From: Sporobolomyces roseus
Taxonomy: Eukaryota; Basidiomycota; Microbotryomycetes; Sporidiobolales; Sporidiobolaceae
Direction of reading: 5' to 3'
Length of the DNA stretch: 64,000 nt
Assembly (NCBI GenBank): GCA_016617785.1
Contig: JADILM010000003.1
Location: forward strand, 372,001 to 436,000
The notes beneath the pieces are model-generated. The model was not told the DNA's origin. It ran no database searches and saw only the letters and a program-made list of their open reading frames with translations. Positions 49,485 to 61,280 of the stretch are shown one piece after another; position 1 is the first letter of the stretch; the number at the start of each line of letters is the position of its first letter. The position numbers and the translations under genes were made by a program.

Positions 49485-51324
49485 CTAGGCGATAATAGTT
49501 AATTCCCTCGTTCGACTCTTTGCGTAAGCGTCTTTGTATTGCTCCCATATCCTGCACTCACACACATCTAGTCAGCTTGTTCAGAAAGAGGGCGAGAGAA
49601 AGAGAGTGAAAGTTACGTTTTCAGTTCTGCGATATAACGACCTTGTACTTCGTCTAACATCTCTTGAGATGGGTGATCATGTTGCGTCACTTGGATCGGT
49701 CGACCGACTGCGCAGGAAAGAGGAGAGTGAGTTGGAAGGAAAGGGAGACAGGGAGAGAGTGAGAGAGTTAATGAGACGCACCGACGGAAACGATCGGGTG
49801 TCGATACGGCATCAAACCCATATTATCTGAGCCACATCGAGAGTGTGTTAGTATCGTCGAAGCACGAACGTGGACAACCGAAAGAGTGAGACGTACAATT
49901 GAACAATCCTCTTCCGAAGAAAATCGCTGCGACGTTGGAGGAGAAGAAGATCAGTGATTTAGCCTCACCAAAAACCTCGAACTCTCCCAAAGCTCACGTA
50001 ATGTGAATCCAAACACTGCTTGAAACTTTTTCTGTAATTTGTACAACCTCGTCCCTCTCGCATTCGCCAATTGTTTGAAAATCTGTTTCAAACCTCGCTG
50101 TCTCATCAGTCTCGATACAAGAGAAAGGTGAGAAGATAGCTTGAGACGTACATCATTCTCTCCGAATGAAAAGACCGGAACCAAATCTGCACCTTGACGA
50201 ATCGCCAATTTGATGAACCCTTTCCTTCTCTTCAGAGTCAGATCCGCCGTTCCAGGATGAGCACTCAATGATTCCGCCGCTCCTCCTACTACAATCGTCA
50301 GAGAAGAGCCTGGACCTGTACGATTGCAGACCCTACATCTCAGTTTGCGCCCGAAGAGAGGTAGGGAGCAGATTCGCACCTTGTCGGAGAATGTTCTGAC
50401 AACTCTTCATACTAACCGAACAAACTCCCAAACTCAACAACAACTCCCTATACAGCGGCAATTGAAAGTTTGAATTGAGAGTCAAGAGATGAGGCTTCAA
50501 CCCTGGGAATAATCTCGAGAACCCTGTTGCGTCCGTTCCGAAATTCGCAACTATTTCCAGTCCGAATTGGGTGAGCGAGAGAGAGTGGAAGACAGGAGGA
50601 GAGAGAAAGGACGCACTAGCTCCCATGCCGATCACTCCGTGTGGATGATATCCGAAAACGTATTTCCTATCTGGAGGTAATTCGGCCGTCTGCGATGAGA
50701 TAGACGAGTTGGATCAGCACCTGCAGATGCAGATCAACAGTAGAGACTCGACGCACCTTGATCAAGCTATCCCCAAGCGAAAGAATCAGTATCTATGTGG
50801 GGTGAAAACAGACGAAGAAGAGCTATTGGAGAACTCACCTAACGGGGAAATAACTAGCGAAATACCTCCATATCGGAGCTTTCCTCACCCACATCTGAGT
50901 CCTCCCACCTTTGATAGGAGCCTGGTCGACAAAGAATATCCAACTCAGATACAAAATCAATACTGGCCATAGTACTTTGAACGAACTACTCACTCTCCTC
51001 ATATCATCAGTAGGGTGCTGTGAGAGAGAAGGGAGAGAAGGTGGACTGACCATAAGACGAAGAAGAAACCCATTGAGAGAGGTAAGAGAGTTGACCAGAG
51101 AAAGACTGCGAACATTTGAGTACGTCGATGCCGTGGTACTACAAATGGTGCGAATCTATCACTCGAACACTCCTGGTATCAGCTCATATTGCAAGGGAAG
51201 GGAGAGAGAGGAGATGGGAGATGAAAGTTGATGATGCGGGGGATTTAATGATGAGAAGAACTCACTTGATCTTGCTATGTTCTGATTGCTCATAAGCTAT
51301 CTCCTCTGCTGTTGGTTGTCCCAT
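49485..51324 (-). CDS. DGA1: Diacylglycerol O-acyltransferase 2 (DGAT2/Dga1)
   Basis: This enzyme makes triacylglycerol from diacylglycerol and acyl-CoA at the ER and lipid droplet. Spliced reading begins [20 protein letters not shown]. It continues [20 protein letters not shown], a hydrophobic hairpin ending [21 protein letters not shown], and [31 protein letters not shown] with the catalytic HPHG motif. Then come [25 protein letters not shown] sequence, [39 protein letters not shown] and [20 protein letters not shown]. The C-terminus reads [19 protein letters not shown]. Introns 51156-51265, 50986-51050 and those around a 10-nt exon (50757-50766, SLIK) were chosen because they restore these family blocks. 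The gene probably drives oil storage. Confidence 0.95.
50757..50766 (-). other. 10-nt microexon in DGAT2
   Basis: The palindromic decamer CTTGATCAAG is flanked by an acceptor (...GGATAG) and a donor (GTGCGT). Including it reads [18 protein letters not shown] and leads straight into YVFGYHPHG, exactly the family order. Leaving it out shifts the frame before the active site. Confidence 0.85.
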
Positions 51325-51544
51325 ACCGATCAAAGCGAAAGGAGTTGGTCAAGAGTGAAGATGATGAAACCCAACCTTGAACTTTCGCGTTTGAAACGGC
51401 GAAGTTCAACTAATTTCCCACTCTCGATTCTCTCCTCTTTCTCTCTCAAGCAGTACTCGATCAGTGACAGAACAGGTAAAAATGTCTATTATCGTATTTC
51501 GCTACACAAATCAAGAATAAATCTTCTACTTTCGCAATCCCGTT

Positions 51545-52948
51545 TTAATTCCTCTTCTTCTTCGCCTCTTTGACACTCCTCAACCTCCTCGCCTCGACTT
51601 CTTCCAAGTCCCTTTCTCCGGTATCTTCCATCTCCACTACTTCTACTTCACCACCAGCAACCAATCCGGTCGGACGCATAACTGGCGAAGCAGGGGAAGG
51701 AGAAAGTCTGAGTGGGTTGAGGGAGGTCGTTCCATCGTACAACGCAATCCATTCTTGAGGTGATGAGAGAAGCTTCAATAACGCTTGAGGACCACGACCA
51801 ATAGTTGCCGCAACACTACACTCGCTCGAGGGATCAGCATTCAAAATCGAGGAGAAAGAGAAAAGGGAGAAAACTCACGATAATTCAGCTTCGAAGGCAC
51901 TCGAGTTCATTTGTACGAGTACGGCGAAATCGACGAGACTTGGGATCCCTTGACGTGAAGTTGGATCTTCTCGAAGTGTGAGCCAGAGCTCGTTCGTTTC
52001 GACTCCGGAGGAAGAGATGCGCGCTTGAGTTTGGTGAGTGAATTTCGTGGAGGCCGTGTGAGTCAACTCGAGCGTTCCGGCAGGATCATAGCCTATGTGA
52101 ATACCCTACTCGCGAAAGAGCGAACGAGTTAGTCTGGAGTTTTATGTGAGTATCAGACTGGAGAGGCTCGAGAGGGCCTGGAGGATTGAGAGAGGGAGCC
52201 TACGGCGGTTGTTGAGTAGCTATTCTCGACTGAAGTGGTCGGACCGACTCCCATGGAAGTTGGAGTGATAGCCTTGATGATCGGATGAAACGAGTCTTGC
52301 GAAGACATGAACCTCAACGTAATCTCTGCATCTCGAACCCTAGCACTTGTCGCTGGAGCTGTATGAACTCACCCGCATTATCAGTCGACTTAAATCGCGG
52401 AGATAAGTAAGCGAGATTGATTCTTACGAGAATGAAAAGTTGCTCTGAACCCGACGAGAGCGGAACGAAACGGTACTCCGATTGGATCGTATGCCGTATG
52501 AGTCTTGGAGATGATAACTCTAGTACGAGACTATCTCGTCGAAACAGTAGTTAGCTCTCAATTTCGAGGAAGAAGTTTGCGAAAATTCTCCTTTTGAAGA
52601 GCTCACCATCTGCACATCCCCTACCAACGATTCATGAGGAGCAATGATAGGAGGAGATCTCTCCCTCGATGAAGATGACCTTCCACCTGGACTTCCCGCG
52701 CTGCCTCTCCTCGAATGACCGATTGGAGGGGAAGAAGGAGCTAGAGGAGGTGAATGAGAGATTGGACCATCTTCTACGGGTAAGGAACGTTTGACTAGTT
52801 TGCGTGGTGAAGGAGGTCGAGGAGTCGAGGGTGGAAGTGGGGTTGAGTGATCTTGAGTAGAGATTTGAACGAGTGTCGTAGGAGCAGGTTCGGTGGGTAA
52901 GAGTACGAATTCATGAGAGTCTTTTGAAGCAGTCGAGAGACTCGACAT
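51545..52948 (-). CDS. Uncharacterised Ser/Pro-rich protein with a beta-rich middle
   Basis: About 120 disordered residues (MSSLSTASKDSHEFVLLP...; many Ser/Pro) precede a region of about 230 residues that looks folded: SRTRVIISKTHTAYDPIGVPF, VGFRATFHSP, EITLRFMSSQDSFHPIIKAI, GTLELTHTASTKFTHQTQAR, VDFAVLVQMNSS and VAATIGRGPQALLKLLSSP. Alternating hydrophobic residues suggest beta strands. It ends in an acidic and then basic helix (DLEEVEARRLRSVKEAKKKRN). I recognise no family. In-frame Met codons up to 53029 are possible, but 52948 follows a CT-rich leader. It lies downstream of DGAT2's start with 220 bp between. Confidence 0.65.
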
Positions 52949-53692
52949 GTGCAAGAAGAGTGGAAAGAGGTAGGAGCGAGAAAGAGAGGAGAGAGAAGGA
53001 AGAGAGAGAGAGAGGAGAGGACGTCGCAATCTCCATCCAGTCGATTCGAGTTAGAGTTTGACTTCCCGAGCAAAGTAAGCCTAGATTGTAGGATTCCTGC
53101 AATGAGAATGCTCTAGCTTGCCCGAAGTCAACCAAGTCACTTCCCCCCCCCCTCTCTTCCTTTTCAAACCCTTTCCACCGCGTTGTTCGCTCTTTCCGAT
53201 GACTTGAACTTGATCTAAGTCGCGTAACTAGCTACTCGGAGCTTCAAGATAGTTCTGTCGGGCTAGGATAATTGGAATTGATGACTTGGTTTGTTTCGAG
53301 GGAAAAGTCAAAAGGAAATGGCGATTCATGACCGAAGAAAGATGTAGGGAATCGGGGCAACGCTTGTGAGTCCAATCATCAATGTCTAGATGTCGTCCGA
53401 GTCAGTGTCTGAGGAACGTGGGATGGTGCAAATGTCAAAAAACGACTCGAAACTTTTTCGATCATTTCTCGGAACCTTTCCTCGCTTTCCGTCTCGCTGT
53501 TACTCCGTTCCCTCTCATCCCCAGATCAATCCAACACCAAAGCTATCGACCCCTGCCGATCCGGTGCTTCGATAAAGCTGACTCAGATCGTATTCCCTGC
53601 CACGAGGTTCCAACATTCTCTTGCTTCTTGACACTCTACCCTTCACTCGCTTCGCTTCTCGTCCTCTCCGATCGCTTCTCAGTGGATCCACT
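52949..53692. promoter_or_regulatory. Divergent promoter region with a C10 tract
   Basis: 744 bp between opposite starts must contain the promoters of the unknown protein (-) and the GNAT gene (+). A run of ten C residues occurs at 53144-53153. Short frames have no support. Confidence 0.45.
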
Positions 53693-53755
53693 ATGAGCTC
53701 TGATAGGATCGTCGACTTCGGATCCACTATGAGTTCTGCTAGGATAGTCGACTTC
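53684..53755 (+). repeat. 36-bp tandem duplication across a start codon
   Basis: Two 36-bp copies (53684-53719 and 53720-53755) match at 33 positions. Each contains GGATCCACTATGAG and so carries its own in-frame ATG at 53693 and 53729. The protein therefore begins MSSDRIVDFGST and then MSSARIVDFLHFDPDD. Confidence 0.9.
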
Positions 53756-54725
53756 CTTCATTTCGATCCGGATGACAAAATCCATGTGGAAACGTTGACT
53801 CAACAAAGAATCGTACGCCTCTCTCTTTTGATCGCACTCATACTCCACTGACGCGAGATTCGATACAGCTCTGTGGGTGGGCGCTAGAGCATATCGAAAC
53901 ATGGAGGGAGCAAGCTAGGAGGAAAGCGAAAGTGAGTACTCCATCTCTTCCCGCCCTCTACTCCCTTACTCACACTCATCCACATACAGGGACTGTATTG
54001 GGTCTTCCCTGCCGACACAGAAGCAGCGAGAAAACGGTTACGACCTTTACCCGAACGAGAATCTTTCAATCGCACAACGGGTCTAGGTCCTCCAGCTCCT
54101 CACGCCGACTTCCGACCACTAGGTCATGCTAGTCTAGTACGTCTATCCTCGCCTCACTCAGAGTGTCGGAAGGCGGGAACTGATACGATTGAGAAATGGA
54201 TTTGTTAGGATTGGGAAGATTACGATGGAGACGAATCGTTGGCAAATCGAGAGAAAGGGATCTGTACGATTGCGACGTTCTACATCTTACCATCTCAACA
54301 GGGATTAGGTCTCGGCAAGTGAGTCCTCATTCCCTCTCTCCTTCGTATCGAACTCCCATTGAGTGATTCCTCTTCACAGTGTCGTAATGAAAGGATTGGA
54401 AACGAAGGCTGTTGAAGCCGGAGCGAAAGAGATCACTCTGAACACTCTGTGCGGGATCGCAGGAGCAACACCTGAATTATGGGCTTCGATCGGAGTCGAA
54501 TACAAGAAGGAAGAGGTCAGGTTGAACGAGTTCTGGTATGAGAGATTGGGCTACAAGGCGTATAAGAGGGAACCGAGGTATAAGGAGAAAAATCCAAAGA
54601 CTGGAGAAATTGTAAAGCTGCAGGCTGTCGTGAGTCCAAGTTTTCTTCTTTATTCTTAATCATTAATCGTGATCTGACCTGAACTCAATTCCATGGTGCA
54701 GTTCATGAGGAAGAGTCTAAAATAG
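53693..54725 (+). CDS. GNAT-family N-acetyltransferase
   Basis: This is a probable acetyl-CoA-dependent N-acetyltransferase of unknown substrate. Exons read MSS(D/A)RIVDFLHFDPDDKIHVETLTQQRI, LCGWALEHIETWREQARRKAK, GLYWVFPADTEAARKRLRPLPE and DWEDYDGDESLANREKGICT. IATFYILPSQQGLGLG follows, whose Q-Q-G-L-G-L-G matches the acetyl-CoA pyrophosphate loop, then VVMKGLETKAVEAGAKEITLNTL and EFWYERLGYKAYKREPRY. The FWYERLGYK block is the usual GNAT C-terminal strand. The final splice adds FMRKSLK. Five introns are present. The ATG lies inside a 36-bp duplication, so either copy could start translation. Confidence 0.85.
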
Positions 54726-54997
54726 AAAGCGCGTCCCTCGTAGATGTATCAATATCAATACAACTCCTATCGTTTCTATCGAAACTCGCTCGATCCAAAC
54801 CTTCGAGAAGAACGAAAGAGAACTGATCCATGATTACAACAACCTAGTTATGGTACTGCACATTTTCCGAGTTATGAGGAGAAAGGGAGGAGGAAGTGGT
54901 AGAGCAAGTCCAAAGAACAAAAAAAGAACGAGTAAAGTGGAGAAAGAAAGAGAACATGCGAAAAATGCGATTTGAGGAGAAAGAGTGTAACCCGCCT

Positions 54998-57900
54998 CTA
55001 GTAGCTCCTACCGAATGGAAAGATTGGATCACTAGCAGCCAACACTGTCTTCGAGACGTGCCTCAGCGGATGATCCTTCAATACCAGGTTCTTCCCTTCG
55101 ACAGAGATGATAGCTTTCCCTTTCCCTTTATCTTTCGATTTGATCACTGGTCGTGTAGGAGGTGGCCTCGATTCAGTGTTCTTCTTTGGATTTGAGGATT
55201 TACGAAGAGAGGCGAGCGGGACATCGGGTTCGGAAGCAGAATCGGAGGAGGACGATGACGAGGAAGGAACTGGTAAGGAAGCGGCGACAAGGGATGGAGC
55301 GGTAGAGGAACTGAGTGTGATGACTTCTACTTCCTTCTCCTTCTCCTTGCCTTTCCCTTTACTGGTCGCGTTTGAGGTGATCGGATCTGGAGAGGGAGCT
55401 TGTTGGGATTCCATCGGAGAAGAGAGACGTTCTTCGCTAGCCTTATTCGGCATGCCCTCGACAGACTCGGGGATAGACTCGTCGAGTTCGTCTATCTCCA
55501 TGTCGAAATTATCTGCAGTCTGAGGGATTTCTTCTGGAGTAGGGGATTCGGCGATTCTAGGCGATTCTGGGTGTGCTTCGGTGTTCGATGGAGCTGCTGC
55601 TGTTCGATCGGTGACGGGAGAAGCGGTAGGAGTAGGTAAGGCGGGTTCTGAAGCGGGGTTTGCTCCTCCAGCGAACAATCCGAATCCAGAGGAGAGTCTG
55701 CCGACGAAGCGGGAGAACTTGGATGCGTTCGGAGGCGGCGCGGATGAGGTATCGGTCTGAGAAGGGAGAGATGCTGAGGAGGTAGAGTGAGGGGGAGATG
55801 GGCGAGCAGAACTCTCGGGAATGGGAATTGGAGGAATCGGATCGGGAGCTGAGGCTGATTCGGGTCGAGGCGAAGCGTGAGAGGCGGGTGTTGTAGCGGA
55901 CTGTGGCTGAGGAGAAGGAAGCTCGAGAATCACTCCGAGTGCCGATGAACCTTGCGAAGAGATCGAAGGAGGATGAAGGCGTTCAAATTCTCCCTCTTCA
56001 GTCGATCCATCCTTGCCATCGATATCCATCGCGTCCTCCTTCTTCGATCCCTCTTCTCCGTTCCCTGCACTGACCCCGCCCTCTTGTGCCAAAGGAATCG
56101 GAACAAGCGGTGGTGAGAGAGGCTTCGAAACGATTCTGGGACTCTTGGCGAGTTTCGAAGAACCATTCGAACTAATCCGAGGGCTAGCTTTCGGCAAGAC
56201 TGCTCCTTCGGTGAGAACCTTGGCGGCGATGAGTGGCGATTTGGCGACTGGAATCGTTCCGTTCTTCGTCGCCGCTACGATCTCTGCAGCTTTGAGCCTC
56301 GCTCCCTGACGGAATTGAGGGCTCTGACTGGCGTAGAGTAGGGCGAGAGGATGAACGCCAGAGCCTGGTCCAGTAATGGAAGGTCGTCGACGCATCTTTG
56401 GTACAGGCTCTTGAGAGATAGATTTCGATCGACTGCGTTGCTGAAGCTGAGGAACGGCAGGGGCTGAGGTAGAGACAGGTGGAAGTGAAGGTCGTTGTGG
56501 CTGAAGAGAGGTAGGCTCGAGTGAGGAAGTTTGGATAGAGGGAGAAGGAGCAGAGTCGGGAGTCGAGATGGAAACGACAGGGATAGGAGCGGAGCGAGTG
56601 AGGGCGGATTCGCTAGGCGGTGAAGCGGAGGGGGTTTCGCTGTTCGAGAGCTGTCGAATCTGCAATCGGGGAAGAGATTTGTTAGTGGCGAATGAGAAGA
56701 AAATTGGAAGAAAAAGGACGGACCTTTTTACTTTTTCCTAGCCTCTCATCCCCTTCTTCCGGTTGAATCTCCTCACTACTGACACTTGCGTCATCAGCTG
56801 CTTTCCTCTTTCCTTTCCTGTCACCGACCGTCGCCGAATCTTCTCCAACTTTCTTCGCAGATTGAACCTCGCCCTCCTTGTCTTTCACTTGATGCGCCTC
56901 AACTGTCTTCGATCCCTCGACAACCTCCGGCGCACTCTTCTCCCTATCCTCTTGTCCGTTGCCTTCCGTTGACTCGACGTCCAGTCTCGACTCTCCATAA
57001 ACCGGTTCAATCCCATGTCTTCTCGCTCTGTCCCACGCCCTCTTCGCCGCTTCAGGCTGTCTCGGTTCAAACCCACCAAGGAACTCCATCGGTTTACTCT
57101 CCGCGATCGCACTCTTGACGAACTTTTCCAACTCTTCCTTCTTTCGTTTCTCCCTCTCATCCCCTCCAACTCCTGCTCCCACCATTCTCTTCTCGAGTTG
57201 AACCATTCGAGGATGTCCATCCATGTCGTTCGCGAATCGGAAAGTGCGGTCTCGATCCTTTTGAGAGAGGTGCGAAGGGAGAGTGAGGCATTTCGGATAG
57301 CTCAAGAAATGATGCGGAGTCAGAGTGAGGTGAGGGTATGAAGCGGAAGGGTTCGGCAGGAGACCGTTAGGGCCGAGCACGAGAGGATGGGGATCTGGTC
57401 CGAGAGGGAAGCGGGTGAGGCGGAAAGAGGCGGGAGTCGACGGGAGAGAAGAAAGGAGAGCGAAGAGGGGATCAGGCGATGAATCGGTCAAGATAGGCTC
57501 GGAGGGGAAAACGGGAAGTAGCGAAGGAGTGTAATCGGAGAAAGGTGGTGGCGGTGGTGGTGGTGATGGAGGAGGAGGAGTTGGAGAGTTGATCGGTGGG
57601 GAAGGTTCTGGAGGAAGTTGAGGGACAGGTTCAGGATCGCTGATTGTCGTGTTCGCAAGTTCCTGCATCTTTCGTCGAGTTTCCCTCAGCGCAACTATAG
57701 CAGCTTCGCACTCGTCGACAGCTCCGTAGAATTCTTCATCCGCTTGATGTTCGAGAGGCGGAAGTTTCCTTTTGTGGTACGCAACTTGACGTGGTTGACC
57801 GTGTCGATTAAGACCGAGAGAGGGAGCAGGACGAGCTGATGGAGGTTGTTGAACATCATCTTCGACGGCTTTGCGTTTACCGAGAGCTTTGTCGGACGAG

Positions 57901-59468
57901 TTGGTAGAGACCGAGGGACGTTGAGGTAAGAAAGTGCTCGGTAGATTCACGGTCGATGCTGAAGTCGAAGCGACAGAAGGAATTGAAGGCGCAGATCTAG
58001 CATTGACATCATATTGTTAGCCCTGTGGCAGAGTGCGGGCAAGAAAGAGGAGACTTACGATCTGGCTGCCGAAGGAGGTGGAGCAGGAGGAGCCAATTCT
58101 TCAATAACCTTCCAATCTCCCAACTTGATCCTCGACAACTCGACGAACCTCTCCCACTCGAGCCATTCCACGTCTCCCCAACCCCTTTCCATTTTCTTCC
58201 TCCAGTCCGGATCCTTGCTCAAGTCTGAGAAAGCAGCAATCGTCGCTTTCCTGTATTGTTCGAGAATCCAAACCATCTTGGGTCGATGTCCATCGGCGAG
58301 CTTAGTCTCCGTGATGAGGAAAGCGGCGACAGCGGGACCGCAGATGGGGAAAGTAACGAGTTGAGATTTGAGGGTGTAAGCGTGCCAGAGTTGAAAAGTG
58401 TAGAGGTAATCTTGAGCGGCGATGCCGGGCATGAGGAGATGTTTCATGTGCGGCATGAGTTGCGGAAGGGCAGTCGAGTTCGTCGGAAGTCGGAATTCGG
58501 TCAAGCGTCGAAGAGTGATCTTTTCTAGGTCCGATTCAATTTCTGTTTCAGCGAGCGAGTTCAGTTCTAGTCAGCATTCCTAGATAGTGTTTCACGACGG
58601 TAGTGAAGAAATGGAGCGTACTGAGAGCTCCAACAGCCGCCAACTCTCGAATCCTGTGCCTCACTTCGACCAATAAATCCCTATCTCCATCTCTCATCGC
58701 TTTCGTGACAGTGAACAATGCAGACCTTCCCGCTGTACTCGCCTGAGCCGTATTCACCCTCGCTTGTGACGCGGTCGAAGTTGAGGTTGCGCTGTTGAGA
58801 TCGAGATCGGGGATTTGTCTAGCTCGAGCGGCTGTTCGGTTGAATGGAGGAATCTGCTGGAGAACAGAAGCGCTCTGAGGCTGAGGGGCTGACGATGTGC
58901 GAGGTCGAATGTTGGCAAGCGTCTGGTTCTGAGGTGTAGCAGTCGAAGATTGATGAGATTGAACTCGGAGATGGGAGGATGAGGAAGAAGGAGGGAGTTG
59001 AGGGGTTGCGAAGGCTGAAAGAGGAACGCTTGGGGGATAGAGCACGCTCATAGGAGGTGTTGGGCGGGGAGCAGCTGAGCCATTGGGCGGACGATGCGGG
59101 AAAGTCGAGGAAGAGGCAGAAGAAGGATTCGAATTTGAGGGAATTGAAGCGGATTTGAGAGAGGAAGAGGGGGAGCCGGACGACAGGGACGATCGAGGGA
59201 TAGATGAGGATGAAGCTGTTGAGAGAATGCGGGAGGAAGTGGAAGCGGTAGAGTTGGATGAGGAAGAGTTTCTTCGTTCAATCGATTGAGCACTCTGCTT
59301 TCCTCCTCCCAACATTCTCTCTTCCGCGAGATATCTACTCGAATCCTGTCCTGATCCTACTCCTCCGTTGAACGCTTGTACCCCCTTTTGACTTATTTCC
59401 CTCGATGTTACCGATTCTTCATTCCCTCTCGAGTTAATGACATTCTTTCCTAGCTCTGTACCTTGCAT
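54998..59468 (-). CDS. Very large Ser/Pro-rich protein with one folded core
   Basis: The protein is about 1,400 residues over four exons. It begins MQGTELGKNVINSRGNEESV and runs through long Ser/Pro/Ala-rich sequence. One part looks folded: TVTKAMRDGDRDLLVEVRHRIRELAA, then LTEFRLPTNSTALPQLMPHMKHLL, GIAAQDYLYTFQLWHAYTLKSQL, MVWILEQYRKATIAAFSDLSKDP and KKMERGWGDVEWLEWERFVELSRI (about 58060-58760). A later helical segment reads HQADEEFYGAVDECEAAIVALRETRRK, followed by poly-Pro and more low complexity, ending FPFGRSY. I do not recognise a family; a nuclear scaffold or chromatin factor would fit the composition but is not shown. The 59504 frame start is GTG, so the ATG at 59468 was used. Confidence 0.65.
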
Positions 59469-60328
59469 ATACACCCAATAGATCTCTTTGCTATTCCCTT
59501 TCACGCTGTCGAGTCGAGGGCGGAAGGAGTGTGGGGTTGAGCTTTTTAAAGAGAGGTTGTTGTGCTTGAGCCGAAGGGGAAGAGGAGGAGAAAGGGAAGA
59601 GTGAAAGGGACGAGACTACCAACTAAGGTGTACCGTTCCTATACTGCTGCTGACTTGAGGATCTGTATGCTGGTTGAGTTGACTGAGCTATGTTGGATGG
59701 GGAGAGAGGAGTGGAGAGGGCAATCTGAGATTTGACTTCTTCAAGGCACTTTTCGCAAAAAAAACGTGTCGATAAAAAAGGTTCTCGCCCTCTCTCTCAT
59801 GATAAGCTCGAACTCGACTCGAGCTGGAATTACTGATACATCCTAGGCCACAAGTCCAGATCAAACTACAGTAGCAACGAATGAAAAACGGTTCAATGAT
59901 TTCAAGTGAATTAGTCAAAATGAACGCCCGTTGAGTGATCTCCTACTGATCTACCACCTCCGCCGAAAAACGCTGAACTCCTTCGACAACCTCCTCGACG
60001 TTCCTAGGGTTGCGCAGTGTCGAGGGGGAGCAGCGTTTGCGATTTCAAAGGCAACGACAACGAGCGAATCGTTCCACTCGTTCGAATGACCTCAAGTCTC
60101 ATCCCCTTCCCTTTCCGACAGCTTCTCCATTTCGTCTTCGAGACTCCCAGTTTCTGCATAAGTAGCTGGGATCAGTACACACAGAATAAAGCGTGACAGA
60201 GGATAGACCAACGTACAGTGTCGTCAAATGGAGTCGTCGGGTCTCGAGGTCAGTTAACCCGCTAGATGCACTGAAAGACTGTCTGTAGACACCCCTAGCG
60301 ATGAATCACCTCGCACTGATATCAAGCT
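59469..60328. other. Intergenic: promoter of the large protein and LYR gene 3' end
   Basis: This 860-bp gap is between two minus-strand genes. No open frame has support on either strand. The left end, upstream of 59468, is likely promoter and leader; the right end is the LYR gene 3' untranslated region. Confidence 0.4.
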
Positions 60329-60911
60329 TCATCCCTTGCTCTCCCATCTACCCAAAGCGATTCCGCAATCCTTCTCTGCCCGATTCCTCAGTCCTCTCAA
60401 ACCCTTCTCAGCCAAGTCCGCCAGTACGCCCTCCCCCTTCTCCTCCCTGTCCTTCACGCGTTTCAGATGATTCTTCATTGCTTTCCCAGGATCCTGAGGG
60501 TCCCATTCGATAGGCTTCGGCGAATGAGAATAGAGTCGGGAAGCATTCGAGGTGAGGGGGAGATAGTGTGGGTGGTGATGATAGGAGAGGGAGGAGAGGT
60601 TCGTTACGAGACGCTGGGAGGATTCAAGGATCGATAGAGTCGAGTTCACTATCAATTGCGAAGGGACAAAATCAGCGAGTGAGCAGAACGAAGGATAATC
60701 AACGTTTAGAGAACGCACTCTTCGCTTCTATAGCTTGGGTAGCCTGATCTCCCTGATCACTCTGTCTCGCTCTGAGTAGCTCCATCTCCCACTGTGGCCT
60801 GTAAGATCGCCTGAGATTGATCAACTTTGACTTGTCCCCTCTTGCGACTAGTCGGATCCCTCTGAGGAAGGCTCTATATAGAGCTAGAGATTGGCTATTG
60901 AGTGTCGTCAT
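60329..60911 (-). CDS. LYR-motif (complex 1 LYR) protein
   Basis: The small mitochondrial-type protein begins MTTLNSQSLALYRAFLRGIRLV, an LYR motif at residues 11-13 followed by an R-rich helix, as in assembly factors of respiratory complexes and the Fe-S machinery. A splice joins ...DQATQAIEAK to MNSTLSILESSQRLVTNL. The rest is helical with a His/Pro-rich stretch (YHHHPHYLPL) and a basic C-terminus (GLRGLRNRAEKD...). Length, about 175 residues, is above the usual 80-120 for simple LYRM proteins. Which LYRM subgroup it belongs to is not clear. The ATG at 60911 was chosen; upstream frame lacks ATG. It is divergent from the next gene. Confidence 0.75.
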
Positions 60912-61280
60912 CGTCTGAGCATAGCTTGAGATCAAAGTGAGAGGAAGGAGGAGAGACTTCCAAACAAGCCAACTTTTGATTCCCTACCATTCACTTGCTC
61001 GGGCATCCATCGATCTAGAAACACCCAAGGATCACTCTCGAGATCTATCGGCTCATCCTCAAGCGCGCAGTATATCATTCGACGACATTCTCCTCGATCT
61101 CACCTCTCGGATCTCACCCACTCTCTCAACACTCAGGAAGCGCTGTGAGTAGGTAGGCAAGCTTCGAGACAATATTTGTACGTCTGAGGTCGATTCCTAA
61201 TCAGCCGCTGTGAATCTGAAGCCATTACTGACCCACTTTCGCCCTTAGAATCGTCTCTCCCTTAAGCCTTCTCCATCGCA
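60912..61280. promoter_or_regulatory. Divergent promoter and spliced 5' leader of the right-end gene
   Basis: This 369-bp interval separates opposite ATGs. On the plus strand, 61145-61248 looks like an intron (GTGAGT donor, CTGAC branch, CTTAG acceptor) lying before the ATG at 61281, so the leader is probably spliced. A 71-codon open frame at 60937 starts with GTG and, if spliced here, stops at once. It is therefore probably leader sequence, not a gene. Confidence 0.5.

Noticed and set aside
60937..61152. 71-codon plus-strand frame upstream of the right-end gene
   Set aside because: It starts with GTG, not ATG, and a good intron inside it would bring an immediate stop. It is better read as spliced 5' leader.
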